Below, piece by piece: positions 21,370 to 33,210 of a stretch of DNA of 64,000 bases. The position numbers were made by a program, and so were the translations under genes. Position 1 is the first letter of the stretch. Each line of letters begins with the position of its first letter. The stretch spans positions 730,512-794,511 of the forward strand of contig VZRN01006293.1 of assembly GCA_013397935.1 (NCBI GenBank), given 5' to 3'. The notes below the pieces were generated by a model. That model had not been told where the DNA came from. It did not search any database and was given only the letters and a program-made list of their open reading frames with translations. The stretch comes from Dasyornis broadbenti (taxonomy: Eukaryota; Chordata; Aves; Passeriformes; Dasyornithidae).

Positions 21370-22870
21370 ATATAAAAAATGTGCCCTACACTACAGCCAG
21401 GGAGAATGGCCCCTCCTACAAACTCTTGCAGAGAGCACCAGGGCAGAGTGGTGGTTGACTAGACACTTTTGGAGTTGGGGATAGAGAGGGTTTGAAGCCC
21501 CCTATTCTCCAACAGAAAAAGAAATACTGTCGGCTTATGAAGGTGTTCAAACTGCTTTGGAAATGATTGCACTGAAGCACAGCTCCTCTTGGCACCTGGG
21601 TTGCCCAATCTGGGCTAAATGTTTAAAGGGAGAGTCTCTTCTGCACATCATGTAACTGCTGCAACATGGAGTAAGTGGTTTGAACTGACCACATAAGCTT
21701 AGATAGGAAACCCCAGTCATGCAGGAATCTTAGAAGTGATGAGGGACTGATCAGAAGCTGAAGATTTTTTGTGTCACCAGAGGAGGAGGTAACACATGCC
21801 AAAGAGGCCCCACTGTATAATAAATTACCAGAAAGTCAGAAGCAATATGCCTTTTTTTTAATAATGAATCCAGCTGCATTATAGAAAAGCATCAGAGGTG
21901 GTAAGCAGCTGTATGGAGCTCCCTACAGGTCACAGAAACTGGTGATGGAGAAGCTGACTCGAATCAGTTGTAGAGGTGAAAGCTATCCAGCTGGCTTTAG
22001 ACATTGCTGAAGGAGAAAAACGTCCAATACTTTACCTCTGTACTGACTCATGACTAATTTTAAATGCTCTGTGGAGGTGGTTGGCCATCAGGGAAGAGAT
22101 ACAACATACAAATGGGCTCATGGTCAAGGTGTGTACTTAACTATGGACAATGTAGTACAAACTATCCATGAATGTGAAAAATGAGCTGAAATTAAGCAAG
22201 CCAAGCATTTAAACTCTCTCTGGTACGGAGGATGGTGGCTGAAATATAAATATGGGCAGGCCTGGCAGACTGACTATATCACACCCCCACAAACCCATCA
22301 AGGGAAATGCCATGTATGTACAATGGTAGAAATAACCACTGGATGGCTGGAAATATATCCTGTGCCTCGTGTGACTCCCCAGAACACTATCCCAGAAGTT
22401 ACTGAGTCCGAGAATGGCTCTCATTTCCGAAACAATCTAACAGACACTTGGGCCAAAGAACATGACACTGAATGTGTATGTATATCACAGTCCCTATCAT
22501 GCACCAGCCTCTGGATAAACTGAACAATGGACGTATAGCCCCCACAGAACTGATAGTACACTGTGTTATACTGTGGAATGGACTGTTAAGAGATCACTCT
22601 GAGAGCAATGGGTGGTGGGACCTTCAAACATTGATATACGCATTTAGCAAAAGCCACCTGGTTAGTCAACAGTAGGGAATCTGAAAGTTGGGCTGGCTCT
22701 GCCCAATCAAAACTTCTATGTTGTATAGAAGGGGACAGAATTCTTGTAGCATGCATTAAAGATGTTCTGGAGAAAACAATCTGTTTACTCATGCCTCAGA
22801 CAATGACAAAACCACTCATGGAATTGTTTTTGCTCGAAGACCTGGGTGAACTTGGTAGGTAATGTGGGAG
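21370..22870 (+). pseudogene. ERVL pol remnant: RNase H and integrase
   Basis: These are broken remains of the retroviral RNase H and integrase, which remove template RNA and join viral DNA to the host genome. The integrase part is clearest: 'KYKYGQAWQ' then 'TDY' at about 22270 carries the first catalytic Asp, and 'TTGWLE' and 'YPVPR' follow in the same core. The second catalytic region near 22407-22420 reads S-E-N-G where Asp is usual before N-G. The zinc-binding region upstream (about 22165-22200) keeps an H..C pair but is interrupted by a stop. Downstream frames stop repeatedly, so no active protein is expected. Confidence 0.78.
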
Positions 22871-22884
22871 GATCAGGAAGTCTG

Positions 22885-22948
22885 AAAGGAGGGCAGTGAG
22901 ACAGTAGCTGTGTGACATTTAGTTGGTATTTGGGGTTAAACTATGACA
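22885..22948 (+). mobile_element. Degraded 3' end of ERVL LTR
   Basis: 'agctgtgtgacatttagttgg' followed by 'ggggttaaactatgaca' parallels the last bases of the LTR at 16877-17122 and ends in CA at 22948. The rest of the LTR is missing, so pol sequence almost abuts the LTR end. Confidence 0.6.
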
Positions 22949-24078
22949 TCTGCCCAAAGTGTATTGCACTTTTCCCTGTTGAATTGCATCTTATTTTCTC
23001 AGTCCCTCCAATGTGGAGGAGTTTAATTTTAAGCTTTTCTTATCCTTGCCTATCTCTGCAGTTCCTCGTGTGAACAAGTTTCAGATACAATTTCCATAAA
23101 CTCTAGCCCAATGTCTAACTATTAATTGATGAACAGACCCAGTACAGATCCAAGTGAATAGTCTACTCATGTAATTGTTCAACAATAATATTTATGTGCC
23201 TTATGCATGAATTTCATTAAGATTATATGGTTTTCTTATAACAAAAAAAAAAAATTATAAGATACAGAATATCATTACTTTTCCTTCACCTACAAGCCTA
23301 CCATTATATTTAAAACGAAAACTAGATTTGACACAATTTTGCCTGTCTTCTTTGTTTTCTGCCATGTAATGACAAAGGATTCATCTGATTTCTGTTGCAA
23401 TACTTTTTGCATGAATCAAAATAAATGCATTAGCATATAGAATTTTAAAGCCCCCTCTGTCTTTCATTTCTCCAAGTGAATTTTAACTGAATGCTTTTTA
23501 ATTGGGAGAAAAAATTCCATTTGTAATAAAGGTTAAAATTCCTTTTTGAATTTTAAAGAAAACATTTCAATTTCTTGACTCAAAATAACTTCTGGTGTAA
23601 AGTTGTTGCCTTGGTGATTTGTTGATTGTTTTTTCCCCTGCGTTATGAAAGTAGTTAATAATAAAAAGTACTTAAAATCTCACTTCTGGATCTGAATTTT
23701 TTTTCTCAGGGCCAGAGTACACTTTATTTGATCAAAACTAGTGTTTGCAATTAATTTTTCAGTTTATTGAAATAGTGCCCGAAGTTATTTTGTTCCAGAC
23801 TGACCAAAAATATTTAGCTTAGTTTGTTTTATTTTTAATTATAGGTAAGTAATGGTACCTAAGTTCCATGAAGCCTAACCCTTAAGTGAAGGGTGGTGAA
23901 TGACTATCAAGGTAAAAATCCTCATTGTAATTTTTAATTTTAGGAAAAACAAGTCAAATTCTTCTGAAGCTTATGCTAATGCACTGAGATTCATTGCTGG
24001 AAATCAAGTATGTATGTTACTTGTTAAGGTGAACTGCAAATATTCGGTCACACGGAAACATTATAGAAGCTATGCTCT
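22949..24078. other. Non-coding; unique AT-rich sequence
   Basis: No gene or repeat recognised. There is an A run near 23244-23256. Confidence 0.5.
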
Positions 24079-24379
24079 CACAGAATCACAGTATTAAATA
24101 GGCTGGAGATCATTGAGTCCAACCTATGACCTAACACCACCTTGACAACTACAGCATGGCACTAAGTGCCACACCCAGTCTTTTCTCAAACGGCTCCAGA
24201 GATGGTGACCCCACCACGTCTCTGGGCAGCCCATTCTAATGCCCAGTTACTCTTCCTGTGAAGAACTTCCCCCGAATGTTCAGCCTAAATCTCCCATGGC
24301 ACAGATTAAGACTGCGTCCTCTTGACCTATTGCTGGTTGCCTGGGAGAAGAGGCCAACTCCCATCTGGCTACAACTTTT
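24079..24379 (-). mobile_element. CR1 LINE 3' end, minus strand
   Basis: The plus strand starts 'cacagaatcacag', the complement of the CR1 terminal repeat, then 'gatcattgagtccaacct', 'gatggtgaccccaccacg', 'ctgggcagcccattc' and 'tgcctgggagaagagg'. This is the usual reversed CR1 3' region, about 300 bases, truncated at its 5' side near 24379. Confidence 0.9.
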
Positions 24380-26347
24380 AATTTAAAAACATGTCATTGT
24401 CATTTCAACTGTAAAATTCTTCCTTAGTTGCACTCTGTATAATGATATAAACAGAAATGTTTGTTCTGGAACAGTTTGTGGGGGAAAGAAGGTTATTTTA
24501 AAGTGCAGGAATCTAAATGGTGCAGAAGTACCTGGGGAATATATTTCAGTCATGTTTGTGATTAAGAGAAGAAGCTGAATTTTCAGGAAAAAAGAAATAT
24601 GCACAATTTAGTAATTTTTGCCTCATTTCTCACTATACTGTAACAGATAACAGGAAATCAATCCATCATATAAAAATATTATCACTGACAGCTATGCCTA
24701 CACCTCTATTTACAGTTTTTTCTCTTCTTTTTTAAGCATGAGTTAATAATGTTTTGGCACCTGCTAAATGTTCCTGTTTTGAGAAACTGGACTGTGTATT
24801 AATATTCTGGAAGGTCATAATGCTGAGATAAATTTTACGCTACATTGTGCATACTTAGACTTTTGATTTAACACTGGCGAACAAAACTTCAAAAGAAATA
24901 TTTTAAGGCAGAATTATTTGATATGTACTGGTGAGAACTAAAAAAACCCCTAGAACAAACCATTCTTTTACTCACTGGTTTATGTATTAAAATTGGCTTA
25001 ATTGTAAACATTAGTTCTTTCAGACACTGAAATTTTGTAGACTCTTTTTGGAATGACAGTTCATAGTCATTCATATTTTTAACCAGTCCTTACTCCCAGT
25101 TAAAATTATGAAACTTACTACATTTTGACACACCTACTCTCATTCTTGCATTATAAATAGTTCTAGGAAAGAAAAAAGAAAAAAAAACCAAGGAAGCTTT
25201 CCAAAAGGAATCATCAAAGCCTTACACAGCTCATATTCCATCGTGACTCAGGAAACCTGTAAACTGTCTTGAATTGTTCGTAATAGACCTTCTAAACATA
25301 ATATTTTTCCGTGTTGAAACACACTGCTTTGGATACTGGTTGCCAAAACAGCTCAGAAAAGAGCTCAGTGATTTTAGATAAATACTTACAGGAACAATGC
25401 ATTATTTAAAAAAACATTATTTACATTACACTTGTCTTGTGGTAGGTGCAGATTTCTATAGCAGAACAATATCAAGAATAGGTATGAATTATTTAAATCC
25501 AAGCTAAAATTAATTTTAAATCTTACAAAAGACAATACATTTACCTCTTGGGTTAACTAGCATGTAAATCAGATTGTTTATGGTAATCTTACATAGTTCT
25601 ACACATATGTAGTATTTATATATGCAATACTTATGTACTATATATACTTGTACAAATATGTGTACAAATCATATAGGAAGACTTAGAGGGGAAATACCAG
25701 GTACAAATATAAATACAGTACTGGATAGTAAATACCATTACGTAGAAGAAAGAACAGGTAGGTATAAAGATAGCTGGAGCTGGCATCTCTAGTGAAACAC
25801 ATTCTACTGAAACTATGAGTGTCTGTATGTTACTTTCCATGTTAACTCGCTTGCATTTAGAAATTAATCTGTACAATAGAAAAAGGGACTTTACAAAAAC
25901 ACAGAACTATATTTTAAAATATCAGAATTAGAAAACTGTAATTTACAAAAAACCCTTAAAACTAAGCAATTTTGGCTTTGTTACCTAACACCATACTTGG
26001 TTTCCTTCTCACTGAGAAGAAGGAAATTAATCTCAAGTGAGATCACTCAGTACAAAAACTAGGAGTATTTGCTGAGTGTATGGTGTGGTTTAGTTTCATT
26101 TATTGAACATAAAGTCTGTCAAAATCTATAAAGGAATCATCTTTTACTGTACAACTTAAGATTATTATAACCAGTTGTGATATATTTTAGAAGGAAAAGT
26201 GTTTGAAAGTCCTAAGTTAAACTTACTGTAGCATCATTTAAAAGGAGTGGAAGAACAAAATCAGCTAAGCTGCTATTGCTCTGGTTATGTTAGAAAACAT
26301 ACCAGTTTAAAAATTTTTATATAACTTTATTCAGGTTTGTTCGCCTT
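24380..26347. other. Non-coding; unique AT-rich sequence
   Basis: No gene or repeat recognised. A TA-rich stretch lies at about 25600-25680. Confidence 0.5.
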
Positions 26348-26888
26348 TGCCCTAGAGGAAGGGAAATAAAATCCTTTCCAAGGCATTGTTTCTCTAAGTC
26401 AGGCCTGATGACCTTAACATCTCAACAGACTGGGAGTAGCACAGAAGATACACAAGGGATAACAGCCATCAACAGTCATTAACAGACATCAACTCCAAAC
26501 AACACCCATGGCAGAGTTGGAGACTTCTAGTCCGGAAAATACTGATAAGAAAATCAAATAATGAAGATTTAATTAACATTAGAGGTGAAGAAATTCGGAT
26601 CCAATAGGAAACCTAATACTAGGCGTTGCTCAACTTTGGACCAATTAACACTGAAACAATGCATCTCTATGAGTTTTGACTCTATAAAGTTTGGGGGGAA
26701 ATCTTGTAAAATTCATGTATCATAGAATGATTCTCTCTGCACACTCGGGCTATGTGTGGATGAGATGATTTCTGTGCCACATCCTGGCCAGAACAACATC
26801 CTGGCCAGAAAATAAAGTAATGCCTTGACTCTCTAACATTAAAACTGTTGTTGGAGGGTTTTTTGTTTTCCCTGCAGTTTTGGTGACA
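26348..26888 (+). mobile_element. Probable solo LTR
   Basis: The segment begins TGCCCTAG and ends 'tgcagttttggtgaca'. It contains in order a TATA-like TATAAAG (26683-26689), a poly(A) signal AATAAA (26811-26816) and a T/G-rich stretch before a terminal CA: the U3-R-U5 layout of a retroviral LTR. The 3' third ('aataaagtaatgcc', 'ctctaacattaaaactg', 'gttggaggg') resembles avian ERV LTRs from memory. The left boundary is uncertain and I found no clean flanking duplication, so it is called from internal layout. A 17-base tandem duplication lies at about 26778-26811. Confidence 0.6.
26683..26689 (+). promoter_or_regulatory. TATA-like box inside the probable LTR
   Basis: TATAAAG lies about 122 bases upstream of the AATAAA signal. 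This is the expected relation between an LTR promoter and its poly(A) signal. Activity is not known. Confidence 0.45.
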
Positions 26889-29095
26889 CACTTGGAAGGG
26901 AAAAGCTCAGTATCAATCCTAAAATCACACCAGTTTCCATTTGCTTGTTTTGCAGACTAAACCAGACCATGTGATAAACACATTGACATTAGTTTGTAAC
27001 TTGTCCATTTGGTGGTTATGGTTTCAATTTTTTCCCCCCTTCATTTATGTTTCATACCAAATAGATAAAAATTAGAAATGTGAAATTCATAAGACATTTT
27101 GACCTCCTTGTGTGGGTCCAAATCAGTACCAGGAACGCTAAGCACTTGTCATATGCCAGAATTAAAACTTTTGTAAATGTATCAAAACAAAAAATATTGT
27201 TCAATCTGCCAAGGGTAAATTAATGTTAAAGTAGTCAACTCTAAATATTATACATCTAACAATCAAAATTTGATAATGGAGTGTTTAAGTGGCATGACAT
27301 CTTGTGAAACTACCACTCTTTTCAGAGCTGCCTTATCCATTCACTGTATATTTTCTTCATTGAAGTATGGTTTTCCAAACCTGCTTTTGTAAATAAAAGA
27401 ACTTCTAAAAAACCTTGCAGAATCTTGGAAGGAAAGATTCTGAGTTCATTATCAGAATTCAGGAACTGCAAAGAGTATATTTCGTATAATCCATTTTAAA
27501 GTAATCTGAGATTCCTACATCTATTTTATTTAATATACACTGAAAGTTCCTCAGTCAAAAGGGCTAAAAGAACAACTAGGCACACAGAACTGCATTTCCA
27601 TCAGAAATTATTTAGCACAATCCATCTTCTTAACTGTAATTGGAACATGCAGTATAATGGTATAACAGCTTTCTGAATTGTTCCCTTTCAGAATTCAGAG
27701 CACTCTATTTCCAGACTCAAGGCTAAGATATTTTTTGTCCATGTAACTTGCATGTCTATAAGAGACAATGCTTTATCAAAAGAGGGGAGTGAAAATAGCT
27801 CAATTTCCTTTTAAGAAGATTATATTTACCAAGAACAATTCTACTTCTTTTTTTGTTCTTTCTCCAAGTGAAAATCTCCACTATAGGCCTGTCTGATAAA
27901 TTCCACTATTTTCACAGACTTTCAATCTTAGGGTTTCATCCTTCCCATTTTGCATCCAAGTCAGTGAAATTGATCCTGATTTCTATTAAGGAAAAGAAGA
28001 GAAAAATTAAGTATTTGGATTATTTCTGAGATTATTTTGTTTATAGTATGTATTCTCAGAAATTGCCTGTTTTTATAAGACATCTTGGGTGTGAGAAGTC
28101 TTCTTAGTTTTGCGTTAGCAGATAGAATGAAAATAAAAAGTAGCAGATGGTGTCCACCTAATGTTGAAATGAGATTTAAAAAAAAACTTTCATCATTGCA
28201 GGCTTGAGTAAGAGATTAATGTTTTGCTGGGCCTCTACTTGACTACATATAGAACAGAACTATAAAGTGCATAAATGCATTACATTAACTTCTGAAATAG
28301 AATAGTACAAAGTTACTATAATTCACTACAGTAGCTGAAGTATCATGCATCAAGGAGACAGTTTCTTTTTAAAAAAGTTTGTAGAATGAAAGAATACAAA
28401 ATATACTAATGGAAGCCAATCTCTTGCAAATATAAATAAAAAAACAATTAAATCAAGGTTTTTTGTGACTATACTGCATGTTTGTAAATAATAAAATCTG
28501 CACTCAAAAAATCAGAGATGATTTTCAATCAAGAACATTCTCCAGATAAAAATGTTATATTCTGTTATGATGTATTTTAGGGAGAAAAAAAAATCCTAAT
28601 TTTTTTAGTGTGTTCAAACACTGCATTGATAAAAACTTTGAACAAAATACTGAAATTATCTTTTGAAGTATTTTAATCCAAACCAAGGCACACAACAAAC
28701 AATTAATTTTTTTCTACAGAGAAGTTTTTGTGTTTTGTTTTCCAAGAACGAGGATATAATAAAGGTTTATGTATTGCCACCATAACATTATACTTCAATT
28801 TACCCAGCTTCCAGCACAACCAACAAAAAAACATATTTTAATCCACACAGAAAACTACCAGGGGAAATTGTAACCCTCCAAGACTTTAGCATTTTTGTTT
28901 CTGATTTCTAAGGCACAAAATATAATCCATAAATATCAATACTCTTCACTTATGTAATATAAATAACTCCACTTGCATACTCTAAATATATAGTCTCTAC
29001 ATATAAGAATGCTATAATATAGATAGAGACAGAATTAAACCTTTCAGCCTATGAATAGCTATTAACATTATTTTCATATTGAAAAATAATTTCCA
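26889..29095. other. Non-coding; unique AT-rich sequence
   Basis: No gene or repeat recognised; many short A or T runs. Confidence 0.5.
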
Positions 29096-29236
29096 CCCTG
29101 AGATTAGCTCAGTTGGTTAGAATAGAGTGCTAATGATGTCAGGCTCGTGAGTTTGAACCCTGTGTGGGCTGTTCACTTAAGAGTTGCACTCAGTGACCCA
29201 TGTAGGTCTCTCCCAACTCCGAATATTCTGTGTGTG
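29096..29236 (+). mobile_element. tRNA-Ile/CR1 SINE, TguSINE1-like
   Basis: The head (about 29096-29170) resembles tRNA-Ile: an A box TAGCTCAGTTGG at 29105-29116, an AAT anticodon-like triplet at about 29132-29134 and a degraded B box AGTTTGAACCC at 29150-29160. It lacks the cloverleaf integrity of a real tRNA. The tail (about 29171-29236) is CR1-like: 'acttaagagttgcactcagt', 'gtaggtctctcccaactcc' and 'gaatattctgtg'. This composite, a Pol III head joined to a LINE tail that recruits CR1 enzymes, is the structure of TguSINE1, known from passerine birds. It is not a functional tRNA gene. Confidence 0.85.
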
Positions 29237-32200
29237 AAATAATCAGTCTAACAAATACATTGAGCTGTTCCATGTGGGAAGCCATATTTAATCAAGTAAC
29301 TGTACAGACTTCCTGTTTTGAAAATAAAAAGACAAGTTTGGTTATGTAATTTGCAGCAGATCTTGAGAAAACTTATTCAACTATACAGTACAAGAAGCTT
29401 CCTGTCTACAAGTTGGACAATATCAAACATACAGATATTGAAATAAGAAATAATGATGCAATTATGCATCAGGCACCTGAATCTATAACATATAAAATGT
29501 ATATGTGAGAGCAGGTAGAAAGCTGTGAGTTGAAACTGAATTACTTGTAGGTAGTTTTTGCAAATTCTTTACTACATGGTAAGGTGACATTTCAGTATTT
29601 CTTGAAATAAAGTTGTTTGTGATGAATAGAGGCAAATATAAAACCCAACAAATTAGTTCATTGTATAATGTCAAAGTATTTACTGAGCAGGTATTTAATA
29701 CATACACATTAACCAAAATTTCTTTTCAGGGGCTGTAAATATAAATTAGAAAAAAAATATATACTGGCAACTTGACAAAGGCAAAATTCCTATTTTCTTG
29801 TTGCCTAGTCCTCCCATACAATAATGAACATGAATGCAACAGCAATATATTAGGTCAGTATATTGATTTCAGTTTATTTGTAGATCTTATAAGTGTATGA
29901 ATAGTAGTATCACCTTGGGTTGATTTGTTTGTTTGGGTTGACGTGCTTTCATATTATAAACATTGTTTGTGACAATTTATAATCAACTTGGAATCTCTAT
30001 GCTCATAATGTTTTTGATGTTAAAAAACTGTAGGATTATTAGTACTCCCTAATCCATGTAGTGCACATCAATGAATTTATAACATGCCAGAGTCTGCAGG
30101 AGAAACTCAATGTATTTTTGTTAAAAGGCAGAAAAACATATGCCAGTGCTTTTATGGAGGATCTTGATGATGGATAATAGGCAGGAGGCTGAAGTAATCT
30201 GCCTGGGAGTGGTGAATGGGCTGCTAAACTTTCTGCAGATGTAATTTCACATAGAAGTGAACAAAATACAGGACTAGAGAATCCAATACTTTAACTGGTT
30301 GTTCCTGCTCCTACTACTTTTATGCAGTATAAGACTATAATTTATGAAAAGTATGTAGTTTATTCTTTTCTGGAAAACTGTGCCTATTCATTTCTGCCAG
30401 CATGGACATACACAGTAACTCTAGTGTTCCTCAGTCTCATCAAATCTAGTTCATAGTGAGGAAGATGTAGTTCTCACCTAAGTGAAATGAGGGCTACATG
30501 GCCATAACCATTTCATTGACATCTCTTGCACAGATAAAGCTCTCTGCTACAAATGTAAACCCATTTTTTGTTCGGTTTTTTGGCCCCAGGGCATGTTTAG
30601 TGCAGTAGGTCATCTCATATGCAATAAATCCACAACTTACTGAACAGATGTACAAGTAGAGACTGACTGCAAAATGATTGTCTATAAAGTTCATGCGCAG
30701 CAAGCCATTCCTGTGATACAGGAACATCAGTACCACATACTGCAGATGTACTGATTACCCAGTCAGAGAAGTTCTTGGTTGATTAACAGAATAGTCTGAT
30801 TAGGTCAGTGATGACAAATCACTGTCATCCTACACAAAAGAAAATCGGAAAGTGCTCTTCCACATAAACTCGCTGCAATGGATATGAGCTGCATGTAACG
30901 CAAATCCTTGAACAGCAATGGAATGGTTTAGAAAGCCAGAAAATGAATTCCAGCCAATGTATTATATTACATTTTTCTTCACCAAACAGATTTTCAGAGA
31001 CATATGAATACTGATTAAACTTTCTGAAGCAACTACACCTGCTGGAGAATTGGAGAATAGTGATGTAATTAGTAAAAGACTGCAACATGATTACACTTGT
31101 AATGTAATTCATTATTTTAAAATTAAATCTGAATCAAAGTGAGTACTGAGTGTTTTTGCTTTGTGAACAACTTATTCTCTCAATCCTGGCAATACTCTTT
31201 TTGTGGCTGTGTTGTTGGTTTATATTTTGCCCTGTATTAAGAAATGGAAGAATACTTATTACAGCAAAGTATCATAAAACAAGTTGACTGCTTGCATTTT
31301 TTATTTTAATTACCACTAACTTGACATAGTCCTTTTTGCCACAGTACCATAGGAAAGATTTGAAAAATAGATAGCAGTAAAGATTTCAGTCCTGTATTGT
31401 TCCATTCCAGACTGACATAAGTAAAGTAAAATAAACCACAATTCATCAAAGATAAGTATTTTAATTGGAAACTGCAGGGAGTTGTTTACTGCATTTAGGA
31501 AAGATATCGTATGAATTCTTGTGATGTTGGAGAATCCCAGCTTTGCCAAGAACTCTCTTTCTTGTACCATGAAAAGGAGAAACAATGTGAATTATATGTT
31601 CATACACTATCTTACCAGTCAATTAGCAGCATGTTACTGGTCAGAACTTCAGAACATCTCAGTTTACTAAAACTTTGATTTTCCTGCAAGTGAACATCTA
31701 CTACAGTACTTTAAGAAGCTTGTCACACAGTCTGTGACGATAAAACCAGAAGTCTGAAACACTTATGGCTCCCACTTACCCACCTTGCCCCTCAGAGAGG
31801 GATGATGCCCCTGAGGCATGGATATCTGATTCTTTTGTCAATCAGCTGCTGCACTTTTCAGCCTGGTGTATTTATGGTTCTTGATGGGATGAAACCTACT
31901 TCAGAATGGCAATGTGCAGAAGTCATTAAGGCACTCAGCTGGGGGAAGTGTTAGTTTCAGCTGTTTTCAGCATGCAGGATTGTCAGAGACCTAATAAAGC
32001 ATACACACCCTGTGCCCTTAACATACTACCACAAAAGCAGTTCAAGCCAATAACACCACCTCTAAAGTAGCAATGCCTGAGCTTGATCCTATGTCCCACC
32101 TTTATGGAATAGGGCAGTAATTTGTAAGGAGGGAGAAAATGATGGCTTGAGGTGGGGAGTGTGCTTCATGGTGACAGGCACTACCTGACTGTCAGCACTT

Positions 32201-33182
32201 TTCCAATTCATTAAGTCCAGCAATCAATTCTCTGAAAATATCAGTGGTTTTCTTACAGTGTGCATGTAGCTGAAAGTTTTTTGATTTTCTTTCCCCATTT
32301 AAACACAGAAATTAAAAAAAAAATAAAAATTGAGAGACTTCTATGATATTCATAGTTGAAACTCACAACATTAGAAGGTTAAGTACACCACTGTTCAAAG
32401 TTTGGATGTTTATCTGAAGAAAATGAATTTTTCCTTTGAGACTTTGAAAGAAGCCATGAGATTTATCCACTTAACTCATAGAAGTGGATGAGAGTTAAGC
32501 CACTTTATGGGACTCAAAGAGTAAAGAGTCACATGAGGGATCAGTATAACATTATTTTTCACTTCCCATCAAGCCAAAAATACCTCAGGAGGAGAGGTAA
32601 GCATTTTAGGATATTTTGAGAGTTTTCCTTGAAGGCCCTCATTCCCAGCCACAAGCTGTAAGCAATCAATGGAAATCAGCACATCCTGAGACATTAAAAA
32701 GCATTCCTTTCCATCTTCTGCCAGAGCAAAACTGACTGTACTACTCCAGTTTAAACACAGTTTCAAAGCATTTCAGCCATATTTGGTTCAAGATTGGAGA
32801 AAAGATATGAGACAGCCTAAGTTTAATTTGGATTGTTCCTCAAGTTTCAGCACAAAACTTTATTACATTTCACTTACAAACTTTAATGCTGAATCTCAGT
32901 TACTTAACACAACAGGAAATTTAAAAGCATAGAGGATGGAAAGAATTATGATAAAATATTATTGAGACAAAGAAGAAGTAAAAATAACTTTTGATTTGTA
33001 CTTCATGCAATAAATAGATCAATTAATAATAAAAATAAATTCAGTTTTAGATGAAATAAGTAATTAAATCTAATTAAATATTTTTAAACTAGAGTGACAA
33101 TAAATTAAGATACAGGCTACAAGACTTTAAGAACCCAAATCATAAAATACACACTGAAAAAAACAACCCTTTTTTCCTTGTA

Positions 33183-33210
33183 GAAATAGTATCATCAGTG
33201 ATACTATTTC
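33183..33210. repeat. Perfect 12-bp inverted repeat with 4-base loop
   Basis: GAAATAGTATCA at 33183-33194 is followed by TCAG and then its exact reverse complement at 33199-33210. It could fold as a short cruciform or RNA hairpin. No T run follows, so there is no reason to call a terminator. Confidence 0.7.

Larger units (their letters stand above)
21368..22948 (+). mobile_element. ERVL-like endogenous retrovirus, 3' fragment
   Basis: This is the tail of an env-less (class III) retroviral element: connection region, RNase H and integrase remnants of pol, followed by a degraded LTR 3' end. Order and wording match the corresponding part of the minus-strand provirus at 48398-54696, for example 'ggcttatgaagg' and 'acccatcaagggaaatgc'. 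gag, protease and the RT core are absent, and the LTR keeps only its last 60 or so bases. Several stops and indels show that it is inactive. It belongs to the same LTR family as 16877-17122, but the DNA between them carries no gag or RT, so I cannot show that they were one provirus. Confidence 0.8.

Noticed and set aside
29096..29170. Functional tRNA-Ile gene
   Set aside because: The B box is degraded, the acceptor ends do not pair properly and a CR1-like tail follows directly, so it is a SINE head.
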